A stretch of 64,000 nucleotides of DNA from Metapseudomonas resinovorans DSM 21078. Lineage in GTDB: Bacteria > Pseudomonadota > Gammaproteobacteria > Pseudomonadales > Pseudomonadaceae. Made by a program: the position numbers and the translations under genes. Each line of letters starts with the position of its first letter. Within the stretch, counting starts at the first letter, position 1. Positions 24,457 to 33,697 of the stretch are shown here, piece after piece. A model generated the notes under the pieces. The model was given only the letters and a program-made list of their open reading frames with translations. It had not been told where the DNA came from and did not search any database. The stretch is taken from positions 62,001 to 126,000 of the forward strand of contig NZ_AUIE01000009.1 in NCBI RefSeq assembly GCF_000423545.1. Reading direction: 5' to 3'.

Positions 24457-25317
24457 TCAGGGCGCGCCGAACATCATGGTCCAGTAGATACCGTTCTCGC
24501 TGCGGGTCTGCGAGGCGTAGGCGGCGCCGACCTGGGTGAACCTGGGGTTCATCAGGTTGGCGCAATGGCCGGGGCTGGCCAGCCAGCTGTCCATGGCCGC
24601 GCGGGGTGAACCCTGGCCGGCGGCGATGTTTTCGCCGACCTGTCGTCCCTTGAAGCCCGCCGCGCGGGCACGGTCGAAGGGCGAATCGCCGTCGGGGCCG
24701 TTGTGGGAGAAGTAGTCGCGGTTGGCCATGGAGCGGCTGTGCTGTTGGGCGGCCTTGCCCAACGCGGTGTTCCAGGTCAGGGCGCGGGCGGCGCCGAAGC
24801 GCTTGCTACCGCACTGGCGCGGCGTGGCCCGCGCGGCGTTGACCTGGGCCAGCAATGCCTGCCCGGCCGAGCGGGCATCCCCCAACTGGGCACTGGCCAG
24901 CGGCCGCGAGAGCACCAGGCGCCATTGGTTGCCGCTGCGACTGATGCCGATATCGGAAACCTGGCTGTCGAGCAGCTCCGCGCAGTAATCGTCGCGAAGC
25001 ATGTTGAAGGCCGCCCGCGCATCTCGCGCCCGCGACAGGCTGATGCTGCGCACCTCTGCGGCCTGATACCCGGCCTCACGCAACTTGCGCCGCATTTCAC
25101 CCGAGTAGCCCACCGGCAAGGCCAGGTTCGATTTCAACACCAGCGGCGACGTGGCCTGGAAGCTGCGCCAACCGCAGCGCTGGTTATGAGTGCGGTAGTC
25201 GTTGATGGCCGCCAGCAACTGACGCTCATCGCCGGCATGGGCCGGGTTGGCGAGCAGGGAAATCAGGGCGGCGGGGAACAGGGGGAGCAAGCGAAGGGTT
25301 CGGACGATTGGGCGCAT
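24457..25317 (-). CDS. Secreted CAP/SCP-domain protein
   Basis: 286 residues from ATG 25317. A signal peptide (about 1-27, ending in NPAHA) leads to an N-terminal region of about 120 residues with paired Cys (HNQRCGWRSF, RDDYCAELL), then a CAP domain: LLAQVNAARATPRQCGS, LTWNTALGKAAQQHSRSMAN, YFSHNGPDGDSPFDRARAAG, VGENIAAGQGSPRAAMDSWL, SPGHCANLMNPRFTQVG. The CAP tetrad residues (His, Glu, His) are present in FSH, GEN and PGH. Bacterial CAP proteins are extracellular with uncertain function, sometimes binding lipids or sterols. The gene stands alone between the chr operon and a repeat-bearing gap. Confidence 0.85.
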   Translation of the reverse strand: MRPIVRTLRLLPLFPAALISLLANPAHAGDERQLLAAINDYRTHNQRCGWRSFQATSPLVLKSNLALPVGYSGEMRRKLREAGYQAAEVRSISLSRARDARAAFNMLRDDYCAELLDSQVSDIGISRSGNQWRLVLSRPLASAQLGDARSAGQALLAQVNAARATPRQCGSKRFGAARALTWNTALGKAAQQHSRSMANRDYFSHNGPDGDSPFDRARAAGFKGRQVGENIAAGQGSPRAAMDSWLASPGHCANLMNPRFTQVGAAYASQTRSENGIYWTMMFGAP

Positions 25318-25839
25318 GAATGGGCTTGTGGAGAAGGTTGATGGATCAGGCCGGTGTATGACTGCTGCGCGAAGAGCAGGTTCATGAGCGCAGGGGATAT
25401 CTGCCACACGTCTGATGGGTGGCCGTGGGGCAGCTTCGCCGCCCTTGGCGAATGAATTGGCTATATCTGCATTGCGTGTTGCAAGCACTTACATCGCCCG
25501 TAGGAGCTGGCTTGCCAGCGAATGGCCCCGTTTCGCTGGCAAGCCAGCTCCTACAAGGCTCTTGGCCCGATGGTAAATCTCTAGCAACAGCTAACGCAGA
25601 CAGAGCCAATGAACTCGCCCCCACAGGGTGTGGGCCCTGACAGGGATTGCCCTGGATCAGCCCGCCGGCCGCCGCTTCTCCCCCGACCAACGGTGCCACC
25701 GTCCGCCCCTTTAGGTTGTGGGCTCTAGAGCCGGCGGACAATCCTCGCGGCGACCCATGCCTCCAACAAGAACAAGGCACGTGCAGTTCCATCCAATACT
25801 GCCCGATCGAACCAAGGGGTACGCCCCTGGGGAGGAGCC
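25318..25839. other. Non-coding interval with repeats
   Basis: No convincing gene is seen here. The interval holds a REP palindrome (25499-25557), a copy of the GCGAATGAATTCGCCCC repeat family (25605-25626) and a related GGCGAATGAATTGGC string near 25448. The last 40 bp form the leader of the small Cys-rich gene, with a strong GGGGAGGAG. Confidence 0.6.
25499..25557. repeat. REP palindrome
   Basis: GTAGGAGCTGGCTTGCCAGC (from 25500) is mirrored by GCTGGCAAGCCAGCTCCTAC (25535-25554), around AATGGCCCCGTTT. This is a variant of the same Pseudomonas REP type as 4536-4600, with GCTGGCAAG in place of GCGAGCAAG. Confidence 0.85.
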
Positions 25840-25992
25840 ATGCGAATTCGTTGCTTTGTGCTCGGTTGTCATTGGACCGAGGGTTTTCGTACCGAAGTGG
25901 GCACTGTGCCCATGATCTGCCAGCGCTGCCTGCGCTGCGGTGCCCATCGCTACTTGAGCCTGTCGGAGGAGGAGGCAGAAACAGCCGGATGA
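25840..25992 (+). CDS. Small Cys-rich protein (50 aa)
   Basis: An ATG at 25840 right after GGGGAGGAGCC, one of the strongest ribosome-binding sites in the window, opens a 50-codon frame ending TGA 25990-25992. The product has Cys at 5, 10, 27, 30 and 33 with His 11 and 36: IRCFVLGCHW, then MICQRCLRCGAHRYLSL, resembling a small zinc ribbon, followed by an acidic tail EEEAETAG. I recall small Cys-rich proteins of this type in Pseudomonas without assigned function. It lies between a repeat-bearing gap and the chemotaxis operon. Zinc binding is inferred from the CxxC pairs. Confidence 0.75.
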   Translation: MRIRCFVLGCHWTEGFRTEVGTVPMICQRCLRCGAHRYLSLSEEEAETAG

Positions 25993-26117
25993 ATGGCGCA
26001 GGCAGCCGACGGGTAGCCATTTGACAGTACGCTGCGAGCCTCTAGCTTTAACCAGCGTTGCCGATGGCTTTCAAAGAGCCGCATTTCGGTTCAACCATCC
26101 TGGCAAGGGAGTGCTCC

Positions 26118-27272
26118 ATGTCGCATCCGTCGTCCACCAACCCCATCAAGGGCCTGGCCCTGCATTCCCTGATCTGGCTGGCCTGCGCCGGCATGGTCGC
26201 CGTCGGCCTGCCGGCCTGGCTGGCCTTTGCCGGTGGCTGGCTGGCCAGCCTGTTGCTGGTCTGGCTGCAACGGGAAGCACGCGTCCATGCAGCGCAGGCC
26301 AATGCGCAACCGGTGGTGGCGACGCCCGACTGGCAACAAACGCAGGATGCGCTGGATGAGCAGCTCGGTACCCTGCAGGCCCATGCCGGGCAGGTCGATG
26401 GCCTGCTGCAGGATGCCATCGGTCGCCTCGGCGACAGCTTCCACGGCCTGGCCGCGCGCATCGACCAGCAGCGTGCGCACTCCCACTCCCTGATCGAACG
26501 CTATGGCAACCAGCAAGGTGCCGATGACGGCATGAACTTCCAGGAGTTCATTGCCACCACCCGCAACACCCTTGGCCTGTTCGTCGAGGCCACGCTGGAA
26601 ACCAGCCAGACCTCCCAGGAGCTGGTCAAGCGCATGGACCGGGTGACGCAGAAGATCGCCGATATCCTGAAATCCACCCACGATATGGATGCCATCGCCA
26701 AGCAAACCAACCTGTTGGCGTTGAATGCAGCCATCGAGGCCGCCCGCGCCGGCGAGAGCGGCCGGGGTTTCGCCGTGGTGGCCGACGAGGTGCGGGCCCT
26801 GTCCACCCGCTCCACCGGGTTCTCCGAACAGATTCGCGAGCATGTGGATGTGGTCTACCGCGAGATCCAGGATGCCGAGTCGGCCATTGCCCAACTGGCG
26901 GACAAGGACATGGGCATCGCCCTGGAATCCAAGCAGCAACTGCATCACATGCTGGAAGACCTGGAAGGCATGAACCGCCACACCCTCAAGGTGATCCAGG
27001 AGCTGGACCGAATCTCCCTGGAGGTGGGCGCGGGTGTCGACCAGGCCATCACCGCCCTGCAGTTCCAGGACATGAGCAGTCAGTTGATCGGGCAGATGCG
27101 CAAGCACTTCGCCAAGCTCGGCAGTTTCGCGACGGGTATCGGCGGGCTGCACGCGGTAGCGCCGGAGCACTGGGCGGAACGGGTCGAAGAGGAAACCGCC
27201 GAACTGAGGAAACCGGTCGCCAACCCCGTGAGCCAGAACAGTGTCAACGCGGGCGAGGTAGAGCTTTTCTGA
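26118..27272 (+). CDS. Methyl-accepting chemotaxis-type protein, first gene of Che2 operon
   Basis: 384 residues from ATG 26118 (AAGGGAG upstream). Two adjacent N-terminal helices (about 15-50) make a membrane hairpin with almost no periplasmic part, so input is likely cytoplasmic or membrane-based. The signalling hairpin tip is present: [39 protein letters not shown]. It occupies the same position as the mcpA/cttP gene in the P. aeruginosa Che2 cluster (order mcpA-cheY-cheA-cheW-aer2-cheR-cheD-cheB), but has no C-terminal WEEF-type CheR tether. It ends with a 210-bp gap containing an inverted repeat. Confidence 0.8.
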   Translation: MSHPSSTNPIKGLALHSLIWLACAGMVAVGLPAWLAFAGGWLASLLLVWLQREARVHAAQANAQPVVATPDWQQTQDALDEQLGTLQAHAGQVDGLLQDAIGRLGDSFHGLAARIDQQRAHSHSLIERYGNQQGADDGMNFQEFIATTRNTLGLFVEATLETSQTSQELVKRMDRVTQKIADILKSTHDMDAIAKQTNLLALNAAIEAARAGESGRGFAVVADEVRALSTRSTGFSEQIREHVDVVYREIQDAESAIAQLADKDMGIALESKQQLHHMLEDLEGMNRHTLKVIQELDRISLEVGAGVDQAITALQFQDMSSQLIGQMRKHFAKLGSFATGIGGLHAVAPEHWAERVEEETAELRKPVANPVSQNSVNAGEVELF

Positions 27273-27399
27273 GTCGATAGCCCTCAGCCATTTGCCGCTC
27301 ATCCGCGCGACGAATGGCTGACGCCGGTGGCTGGACGCTCGATAGGTGCCCATCTACACCTAATCGTGGCCACTAGCCAGCAAACGGATGCATCACCTT

Positions 27400-27445
27400 G
27401 TAGGGACGAATTCATTCGCCAAGGGCGACGAAGGTGCCCCTACAG
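27400..27445. repeat. Inverted pair of the GAATTCATTCGC / GCCCCTACAG repeat
   Basis: GTAGGGACGAATTCATTCGC (27400-27419) is followed by GTGCCCCTACAG (27434-27445), giving GTAGGG/CCCTAC ends. It lies in the leader between the MCP gene and cheY, so it could form a hairpin in the operon mRNA. Confidence 0.55.
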
Positions 27446-27482
27446 AAAAACCAGAAAAAAAGCGGCATGGAGAGCGGCACTG

Positions 27483-27848
27483 ATGAGCAAGCAGATCCTG
27501 ATAGTCGACGATTCGGCATCCATACGGCAGATGCTGAGCTTCACCCTCAAGGCCGCCGGGTACCTCGTGGACGAGGCGGTCGATGGCAAGGATGGCCTCG
27601 GCAAGGCACAGAGCAAGGCCTACAACCTGGTGTTCACCGACCAGAATATGCCCAACATGGACGGGCTGAGCCTGATCCGCAGCCTGCGAGGGCTGCCCGG
27701 CTACCGCGCCACCCCCATCCTGATGCTGACCACCGAGTCCAGCGACACCATGAAGCAGCAAGGCAAGTCCGCCGGCGCCACTGGTTGGCTGGTCAAGCCC
27801 TTCGATCCGCCGAAACTGCTGGAAGTCACCCGCAAGGTCCTCCCCTGA
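27483..27848 (+). CDS. cheY: CheY response regulator (Che2)
   Basis: 121 residues, a stand-alone receiver. Acidic pocket in LIVDDSASIRQML; phospho-acceptor Asp in LVFTDQNMPNMDG; conserved Thr in MLTTESSDTMKQQGK; Lys in WLVKPFDPPKLLE. The KPFDP motif is CheY-like. It would be phosphorylated by the CheA encoded 21 bp downstream. In P. aeruginosa the Che2 CheY does not act on the flagellar motor in a simple way; the output here is not known. Confidence 0.92.
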   Translation: MSKQILIVDDSASIRQMLSFTLKAAGYLVDEAVDGKDGLGKAQSKAYNLVFTDQNMPNMDGLSLIRSLRGLPGYRATPILMLTTESSDTMKQQGKSAGATGWLVKPFDPPKLLEVTRKVLP

Positions 27849-27869
27849 CCCCTGCACAAGGCGCTTCCC

Positions 27870-29687
27870 ATGAGCGACGGGATGAATCAGTTCCTCCAGG
27901 TGTTCTTCGAGGAAACCGAAGAGCACCTGGCCAACCTCGAGCTGCTGCTGCTCGGTCTCGACCTGCAGCAGCCTGACGCCGAAGAGCTCAACGGCATCTT
28001 CCGCGCCGCCCATTCCATCAAGGGCTCGGCCGGCATGTTCGGTTTCGATGACCTGACCGCCGTGACCCACGAGCTGGAAACCCTGCTCGACCGCATCCGC
28101 AGCGGCCAGATGGCCCTGCACGCGGAGATGGTCGACCTCTTCCTGCAGGCCCGTGATGTGCTGATGCGCCTGCTGGACGCCCATCGCCAGCAGCGCCCGG
28201 ACCCGAGCGTGCCGGTGGCGGAGACGGTCGCCCGCCTGCGCGAGTTGCTGGAGGCCGCACCGGCTCCCCGTGAGGAGGCGAGCTTCGGCTTCTTTGACGA
28301 AGCGCCGGAGGCGAAAGCCGGCGACGACTTCGGCTTCTTCGACGATGCGCCCGGTACGCCCGCCCAGGCCGAATCCAGCGACTTCGGTTTCTTCGATGAC
28401 GCCCCCGGCCTACCGGTCCAGGTCGCCGCCGAGCCGCCCAAGCCAGTGCCAGCGGCGATATCGGCCACCAGCAAACCGGCAGCCGCTGAAGGCGAATCCA
28501 GCTCTATCCGCGTCAGCGTCGAGAAGATCGACAGCCTGATCAATCTGGTGGGCGAGCTGGTCATCACCCAGGCCATGCTCGGCCAGCTCGGCGGCGCGCT
28601 GGACCCGAGCGCCCACGAACGTATTCACCAGGCCCTGGCGCAACTGGAACACAACACCCGCGACCTGCAGGAATCGGTGATGTCGATCCGCATGTTGCCC
28701 ATCAGCTTCATCTTCAGCCGCTTCCCGCGCCTGGTGCGCGACACCTCGGCGCGGCTCGGCAAGCAGGTTGAGCTGGTGCTGCAGGGTGAGCACACCGAGT
28801 TGGACAAGGGCGTGATCGAGCGCCTCAGCGACCCGCTCACCCACATCGTGCGCAACAGCATCGACCACGGTATCGAGTTGCCCGAGGCGCGCCTGGCCGC
28901 CGGCAAGCCAGCCAGCGGCACGGTGCGTCTCGGCGCCTTTCATCAGGGCGGCAGCATAGTCGTCCAGATCAGCGATGACGGCCGTGGCCTGGACCGTGAG
29001 CGCATCCTCGCCAAGGCCCGCGAAAAGAACCTGGCGGTGCATGAGGGCATGAGCGACGCCGAAATCTGGCAACTGATTTTCATGCCCGGCTTCTCCACCG
29101 CCGAAGTGGTCACCGACCTCTCCGGGCGCGGCGTCGGCATGGACGTGGTCAAGCGCAACATCCAGTCCATGGGCGGGCGTATCGACATCGACTCGGCCGC
29201 GGGTCTGGGCACCCGCATCAACATTCGCCTGCCGCTGACCCTGGCCATTCTCGACGGCCTGATCGTCGCGGTGGCGCGCACCCACTACGTGATTCCGCTG
29301 ACCTACATCGTCGAATCGCTGCAGCCCAAGGCGGCGGACATCCGTGGCCTGGGGGGCGAGGAAGGCGCGGTGATCCGCGTGCGTGGCGAGTACCTGCCGC
29401 TGCTCTCGCTGCACGACCTGTTGGGCGAATCCACCCCGCCGCTGCCGGCGGAGCAGTCCATCGTGGTCATCCTCGAAGCCGACGGGCGCCACTTCGCCCT
29501 GCTGGTGGATGACCTGGTTGGCCAGCAGCAGGTGGTGATCAAGAGCCTGGAACAGAACTTCCGCCGGATCGAAGGCATCGCCGGCGCCACCATCATGGGC
29601 GACGGCAGCGTCGCCCTGATCCTGGATATCGACGCCCTGCCGGGCCTGGCCCAACAACAAGGAGCGGTACTGCATGAACTCACCTAG
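27870..29687 (+). CDS. cheA: CheA histidine kinase (Che2 type)
   Basis: 605 residues. Hpt domain with phospho-His 48 in [16 protein letters not shown]. The usual P2 domain is replaced by a linker (about 132-190) carrying three repeats of FGFFD(D/E)AP. Dimerisation region ([20 protein letters not shown]), HATPase ([52 protein letters not shown]) and a C-terminal CheW-like domain follow. It is the central kinase of the Che2 array, with cheW overlapping its end by 14 bp. The repeated FGFFD linker may dock CheY in place of P2 (inference). Confidence 0.95.
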   Translation: MSDGMNQFLQVFFEETEEHLANLELLLLGLDLQQPDAEELNGIFRAAHSIKGSAGMFGFDDLTAVTHELETLLDRIRSGQMALHAEMVDLFLQARDVLMRLLDAHRQQRPDPSVPVAETVARLRELLEAAPAPREEASFGFFDEAPEAKAGDDFGFFDDAPGTPAQAESSDFGFFDDAPGLPVQVAAEPPKPVPAAISATSKPAAAEGESSSIRVSVEKIDSLINLVGELVITQAMLGQLGGALDPSAHERIHQALAQLEHNTRDLQESVMSIRMLPISFIFSRFPRLVRDTSARLGKQVELVLQGEHTELDKGVIERLSDPLTHIVRNSIDHGIELPEARLAAGKPASGTVRLGAFHQGGSIVVQISDDGRGLDRERILAKAREKNLAVHEGMSDAEIWQLIFMPGFSTAEVVTDLSGRGVGMDVVKRNIQSMGGRIDIDSAAGLGTRINIRLPLTLAILDGLIVAVARTHYVIPLTYIVESLQPKAADIRGLGGEEGAVIRVRGEYLPLLSLHDLLGESTPPLPAEQSIVVILEADGRHFALLVDDLVGQQQVVIKSLEQNFRRIEGIAGATIMGDGSVALILDIDALPGLAQQQGAVLHELT

Positions 29688-30159
29688 TGCGGAACAGGCC
29701 GGACAGCCGGCCCAGGAGTACCTGACCTTCACCCTCGGTCGCGAGGAGTACGCCATCGACATACTCCGGGTGCAGGAAATTCGCGGCTATGACCAGGTGA
29801 CCGCCATCGCCAACAGCCCGGCCTTCATCAAGGGCGTGATCAACCTGCGCGGCGCCATCGTTCCCATCGTCGACCTGCGCATCAAGTTCAACCTGGCCGA
29901 CGTCACCTACGACCCGTTCACCGTGGTGATCATCCTCAACATCGGCCGGCGCATCGTCGGCGTGGTGGTGGACTCGGTGTCCGACGTGATCGCCCTGTCG
30001 GGTGAGGAGATCAAGCCACCGCCGGAGTTCGGCGCCAGTTTCGATACGGAATACCTGCTGGGCCTTGCCACCGCGGCCGAGCGGATGTTGATCCTGGTGG
30101 ATATCGAGAAGCTGATGACCAGCCGCGAAATGGCCCTGGTCGAAGCAGCCGCAGCCTGA
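29674..30159 (+). CDS. cheW: CheW coupling protein
   Basis: 161 residues, overlapping cheA by 14 bp (ATG 29674). CheW fold: [71 protein letters not shown]. It links CheA to the receptors. A family-standard length and gene position support the assignment; it is co-translated with cheA. Confidence 0.95.
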   Translation: MNSPSAEQAGQPAQEYLTFTLGREEYAIDILRVQEIRGYDQVTAIANSPAFIKGVINLRGAIVPIVDLRIKFNLADVTYDPFTVVIILNIGRRIVGVVVDSVSDVIALSGEEIKPPPEFGASFDTEYLLGLATAAERMLILVDIEKLMTSREMALVEAAAA

Positions 30160-30177
30160 CACGCAAGGGGATAATCC

Positions 30178-32184
30178 ATGGGTCTGTTCAACGGAAAAGC
30201 ACAAGCACAGCTTCGCGCGCAGCACATTGCCGGCCTGATCCAGGGCCTGGCCGACGGGAACCTCGACCAATCGATCGGCGCCGGCGACGACCCGATCTGG
30301 ACGCCGGTCTACGACAGCCTCGCCCGCCTGCAGAAGGGTCTGCGCCAGCAACAGACGGAAACCACCCAGACCGAGGCGCTGGACAAGGCCCTGGTGGAAA
30401 TGACCCGTCAGCATAGCGACGGCTGGATCGACGAAGTCATCCCGGTGGCACAGTTCAGCGGCACCCAGGCGCGCATCGCCAAAGGCGTCAATGATCTGGT
30501 GGCCGCCCATATCGCGGTGAAGATGCAAGTGGTGCGCGTGGTCACCGCCTATGGCGATGGCGACTTCAGCCAGGACATGGACCGCCTGCCCGGCAAGAAG
30601 GCGCAGATCACCCAGGCCATCGACAAGGTCCGCGACCAGTTGCGCAGCGCTGCCCAGGCCGCCAGCGAGAACATCCGCATCAAGAGCGCCCTGGACAACT
30701 GCAGCACCAACGTGATGATCGCCGACGGCGAGCGCAACATCATCTACATGAACAAGACCGTCACCAGCATGCTGCAGAACGCCGAGGCCGACCTGCGCAA
30801 AGCCTTGCTGAGCTTCTCGGTGAGCAAGCTGCTGGGCGGTTCGATCGACCAGTTCCACAAGAACCCGGAACACCAGAAACGCCTGCTCGCCACCTTCACC
30901 AGCACCTTCCGTGCGCAGATCGAGGTTGGCGGGCGCACCTTCGGCCTGGTCGCCAACCCGGTCATCAGCGACAGCGGCGAGCGTCTCGGCTCGGTGGTGG
31001 AATGGGCCGACCGCACCCTGGAAGTGAACGTCGAGCGCGAAGTGGCCGGGCTGGTCGGTGCCGCCGCCAACGGCGACTTCTCCAAACGCATCAACGAAGA
31101 GGGCAAGACCGGCTTCATCCTCAACCTGGCGACCGGTCTCAACCAGTTGGTGGACACCGCCGACAAGGGTCTCAAGGACGTCTCGCGGATGCTCGGCGCC
31201 CTGGCCAAGGGTGATCTTTCGCAGAGCATCAGCGCCGACTACCAGGGCACCTTCGGCGAACTCAAGGACTACTCCAACGAAACCGCGCAGAGCCTGTCGC
31301 GCATGCTCGGACAGATCCGCGAAGCCGCCGACACCATCAACACCGCTGCCGGAGAAATCTCCAGCGGCAACGCCGAGCTGTCCACCCGCACCGAGCAACA
31401 GGCCTCCAGCCTGGAAGAAACCGCCTCCAGCATGGAGGAACTGACCAGCACGGTGAAACTCAACGCCGAGAACGCACGCCAGGCCAACTCCCTGGCGGTG
31501 AACGCCTCGGAAGTGGCCACCGAAGGCGGCAATGTGGTGCAGAAGGTGGTCAGCACCATGACCGCCATCAACGAGTCGGCGCGGAAAATCTCCGACATCA
31601 TCGGGGTCATCGACGGTATCGCCTTCCAGACCAACATCCTCGCCCTCAACGCTGCGGTGGAAGCCGCCCGCGCCGGTGAGCAGGGACGTGGCTTCGCCGT
31701 GGTGGCAGCCGAGGTACGCACCCTGGCGCAGCGCTCGGCGGCGGCAGCCAAGGAGATCAAGACGCTGATTTCCGACTCGGTGAGCAAGGTGGAGAACGGC
31801 AACACCCTGGTGGCCCAGGCGGGCCAGACCATGAGCGACATCGTGATCGCCATCAAGCGGGTCACCGACATCATGGCGGAGATCGCCGCCGCGTCCGCCG
31901 AGCAGAGCCGTGGCATCGAGGAGGTCAACGGCGCGGTCAACCAGATGGACGAAATGACCCAGCAGAACGCCGCCCTGGTGGAAGAGGCCGCCGCGGCAGC
32001 CGAAGCCCTGCAGGAACAGGCCGGGCTGATGGCCCAGTCAGTGGCGGTGTTCAAGCTGGACCCGGCCCATGCCGGCCAGCCCGCCGCAGCCCTCGGGGCC
32101 ACTCGGCACAAGTCGCCCGCGAGGCCGCAACGCGCGGCCGGCCGCGTCGGGCGAAGCAAGGAAGAGGAATGGGAAGAATTCTAG
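30178..32184 (+). CDS. aer2: Soluble chemoreceptor with HAMP and heme-PAS domains (Aer2/McpB-like)
   Basis: 668 residues and no transmembrane helix. Residues 1-170 look like tandem HAMP units ([26 protein letters not shown]). Residues 171-285 are a PAS domain ([19 protein letters not shown]) with His227, His232 and Trp276. Poly-HAMP follows ([26 protein letters not shown]), then the signalling hairpin ([20 protein letters not shown]) and the C-terminus EEEWEEF. From memory, P. aeruginosa Aer2 uses His234, His239 and Trp283 for heme and O2; all three sit here at a constant offset of 7. The WEEF tail is the CheR-docking pentapeptide type. Predicted role: cytoplasmic oxygen receptor of the Che2 array. 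Confidence 0.9.
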   Translation: MGLFNGKAQAQLRAQHIAGLIQGLADGNLDQSIGAGDDPIWTPVYDSLARLQKGLRQQQTETTQTEALDKALVEMTRQHSDGWIDEVIPVAQFSGTQARIAKGVNDLVAAHIAVKMQVVRVVTAYGDGDFSQDMDRLPGKKAQITQAIDKVRDQLRSAAQAASENIRIKSALDNCSTNVMIADGERNIIYMNKTVTSMLQNAEADLRKALLSFSVSKLLGGSIDQFHKNPEHQKRLLATFTSTFRAQIEVGGRTFGLVANPVISDSGERLGSVVEWADRTLEVNVEREVAGLVGAAANGDFSKRINEEGKTGFILNLATGLNQLVDTADKGLKDVSRMLGALAKGDLSQSISADYQGTFGELKDYSNETAQSLSRMLGQIREAADTINTAAGEISSGNAELSTRTEQQASSLEETASSMEELTSTVKLNAENARQANSLAVNASEVATEGGNVVQKVVSTMTAINESARKISDIIGVIDGIAFQTNILALNAAVEAARAGEQGRGFAVVAAEVRTLAQRSAAAAKEIKTLISDSVSKVENGNTLVAQAGQTMSDIVIAIKRVTDIMAEIAAASAEQSRGIEEVNGAVNQMDEMTQQNAALVEEAAAAAEALQEQAGLMAQSVAVFKLDPAHAGQPAAALGATRHKSPARPQRAAGRVGRSKEEEWEEF

Positions 32185-32197
32185 TCCCAGGCCATAA

Positions 32198-32222
32198 CCC
32201 CGGCGCTTGCGCCGGGGCTTTC
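32198..32222 (+). terminator. Hairpin between aer2 and cheR (possible attenuator)
   Basis: CCCCGGCGC (32198-32206) and GCGCCGGGG (32209-32217) form a 9-bp stem with a 2-nt loop, followed by CTTTC. It starts 13 bp after the aer2 stop and ends 16 bp before the cheR ATG, inside one operon. It may trim or attenuate the transcript, lowering cheR-cheD-cheB relative to the receptor; the T tract is weak. Confidence 0.55.
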
Positions 32223-32233
32223 GAGGTGACGCG

Positions 32234-33079
32234 ATGAACGCGCTGGTACTTGGCGAACACGAGTTCGGCTACAACGATCACGACTTCGAGCAGGTGCGCG
32301 AGCGGCTCTATCGCCGCGCGGGCATCAGCCTGGCCACCAGCAAGCAGCAGATGGTCTACAGCCGACTGGCACGTCGCCTGCGCCAACTGGAACTGCGCAA
32401 CTTTTCCAGCTACCTCGCCTACCTCGACCAGCATCCCGAGGAATGGCAACCCTTCATCAACGCGCTGACCACCAACATCACCGCGTTCTTCCGCGAACGC
32501 CACCACTTCGACCAGCTCATCACCCTGGCGCGCGAACACCAGCAACGAAGCCGGCCACTGCGTTTCTGGTCAGCCGCCTCCAGCACCGGCGAAGAGCCCT
32601 ACTCCATGGCCATCGCCCTGCACCAGGCGCTGGGCGAGCGGGCCCAGGGCATGCAGATCATTGCTTCCGACATCGACACCGGCGTGCTGGAAATCGCACG
32701 CCGCGGCGTCTACCCGCTGGAACGCATCGAGCAGTTGGACCCGGCATTGAAAAAGCGCTATTTCCAGCGCGGCACCGGAGCCAACGCCGGCCTGGCGCGC
32801 GTAGTGCCGGAGCTGCGGCAGATGGTTGAGTTTCGCCGCATCAACCTGCTGGATGCCGACTGGCACCTCAGCGGCGGGCTGGACGCCATCTTCTGTCGCA
32901 ACGTGATGATCTATTTCGACAAGCCCACCCAGGTGCGCCTTCTGGAACGCATGGTGCGCCTGCTCAGGTCCGACGGCCTGTTCTTCGCCGGTCATTCGGA
33001 AAGCTTCGTCCAGGCCAACCATGTGGTGAAGCTGGTCAGCCGCACCGTCTACCAGCCCGTGCCGGGAGTCCTGACATGA
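32234..33079 (+). CDS. cheR: CheR protein-glutamate methyltransferase
   Basis: 281 residues from ATG 32234. N-terminal CheR_N helical domain (DFEQVRERLYRRAGISLATS, SRLARRLRQLELRNFSSYLA), then the SAM-binding domain: FWSAASSTGEEPYSMAIAL, IIASDIDTGVLEIARRGVY, DAIFCRNVMIYFDKPTQVRL, GLFFAGHSESF. It methylates receptor glutamates; the adjacent receptor ends in WEEF, the tether such CheR2-type enzymes bind. Its stop overlaps the cheD start (ATGA, 33076-33079). Confidence 0.95.
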   Translation: MNALVLGEHEFGYNDHDFEQVRERLYRRAGISLATSKQQMVYSRLARRLRQLELRNFSSYLAYLDQHPEEWQPFINALTTNITAFFRERHHFDQLITLAREHQQRSRPLRFWSAASSTGEEPYSMAIALHQALGERAQGMQIIASDIDTGVLEIARRGVYPLERIEQLDPALKKRYFQRGTGANAGLARVVPELRQMVEFRRINLLDADWHLSGGLDAIFCRNVMIYFDKPTQVRLLERMVRLLRSDGLFFAGHSESFVQANHVVKLVSRTVYQPVPGVLT

Positions 33080-33693
33080 AAGGTGAAACCGCAGGCGCCA
33101 TCGCCGCCACCCGCTATTTCGACCCGGACCACCAGTTGCCGGCCGTCAAGCTGCTGCCCGGCGAGTACTACGCCACCACTGAAGACCAGGTGCTGGTCTC
33201 GGTGCTTGGCAGCTGTGTGGCGGTCTGCCTGTTCGACCTGCAGCGCGGCATCGGCGGCATGAACCAGTTCCTGCTGCCCGAGCCCGGCCCCGGCAGCGGC
33301 AGCGGTCTGGCCAGCGCGTCCACGCATCACGGCGTGCGCATGATGGAGCAGCTCAGCGAGGAGCTGCTGCGCCAGGGCGCCCGCCGCCACCAGTTGGAAG
33401 CCAAGGTCTTCGGCGCCGGCAACCTGCCCAACGACCTGCTGCGGGTCGACACCACCCTGCGCACCGTGGAGTTCGTCCACAGCTACCTGGATACCGAAGG
33501 CGTTCCCCTGCTGGCCGAGGACGTGATGGGCGCCGAGGCGCGCAAGGTCTACGTATTCCCTTCCAGCGGCAAAGTGCTGGTGAAGAAGCTGAAGAGCCTG
33601 CACAACGACACCATCCTGCAGCGCGAGCTGGAATACATCCTCTACCTCAAGCGTGGGGAAGCGCTGGGGCCCTACGACCTGTTCAAGGAGTGA
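33076..33693 (+). CDS. cheD: CheD receptor deamidase
   Basis: 205 residues, start overlapping the cheR stop by 4 bp. CheD signatures: [20 protein letters not shown] with the catalytic Cys in GSCV, then [23 protein letters not shown] (catalytic His) and [15 protein letters not shown]. It deamidates receptor glutamines and may interact with CheB. It has an N-terminal extension relative to CheD of Bacillus. It is part of the Che2 operon in the P. aeruginosa order. Confidence 0.93.
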   Translation: MKGETAGAIAATRYFDPDHQLPAVKLLPGEYYATTEDQVLVSVLGSCVAVCLFDLQRGIGGMNQFLLPEPGPGSGSGLASASTHHGVRMMEQLSEELLRQGARRHQLEAKVFGAGNLPNDLLRVDTTLRTVEFVHSYLDTEGVPLLAEDVMGAEARKVYVFPSSGKVLVKKLKSLHNDTILQRELEYILYLKRGEALGPYDLFKE

Positions 33694-33697
33694 ACAT

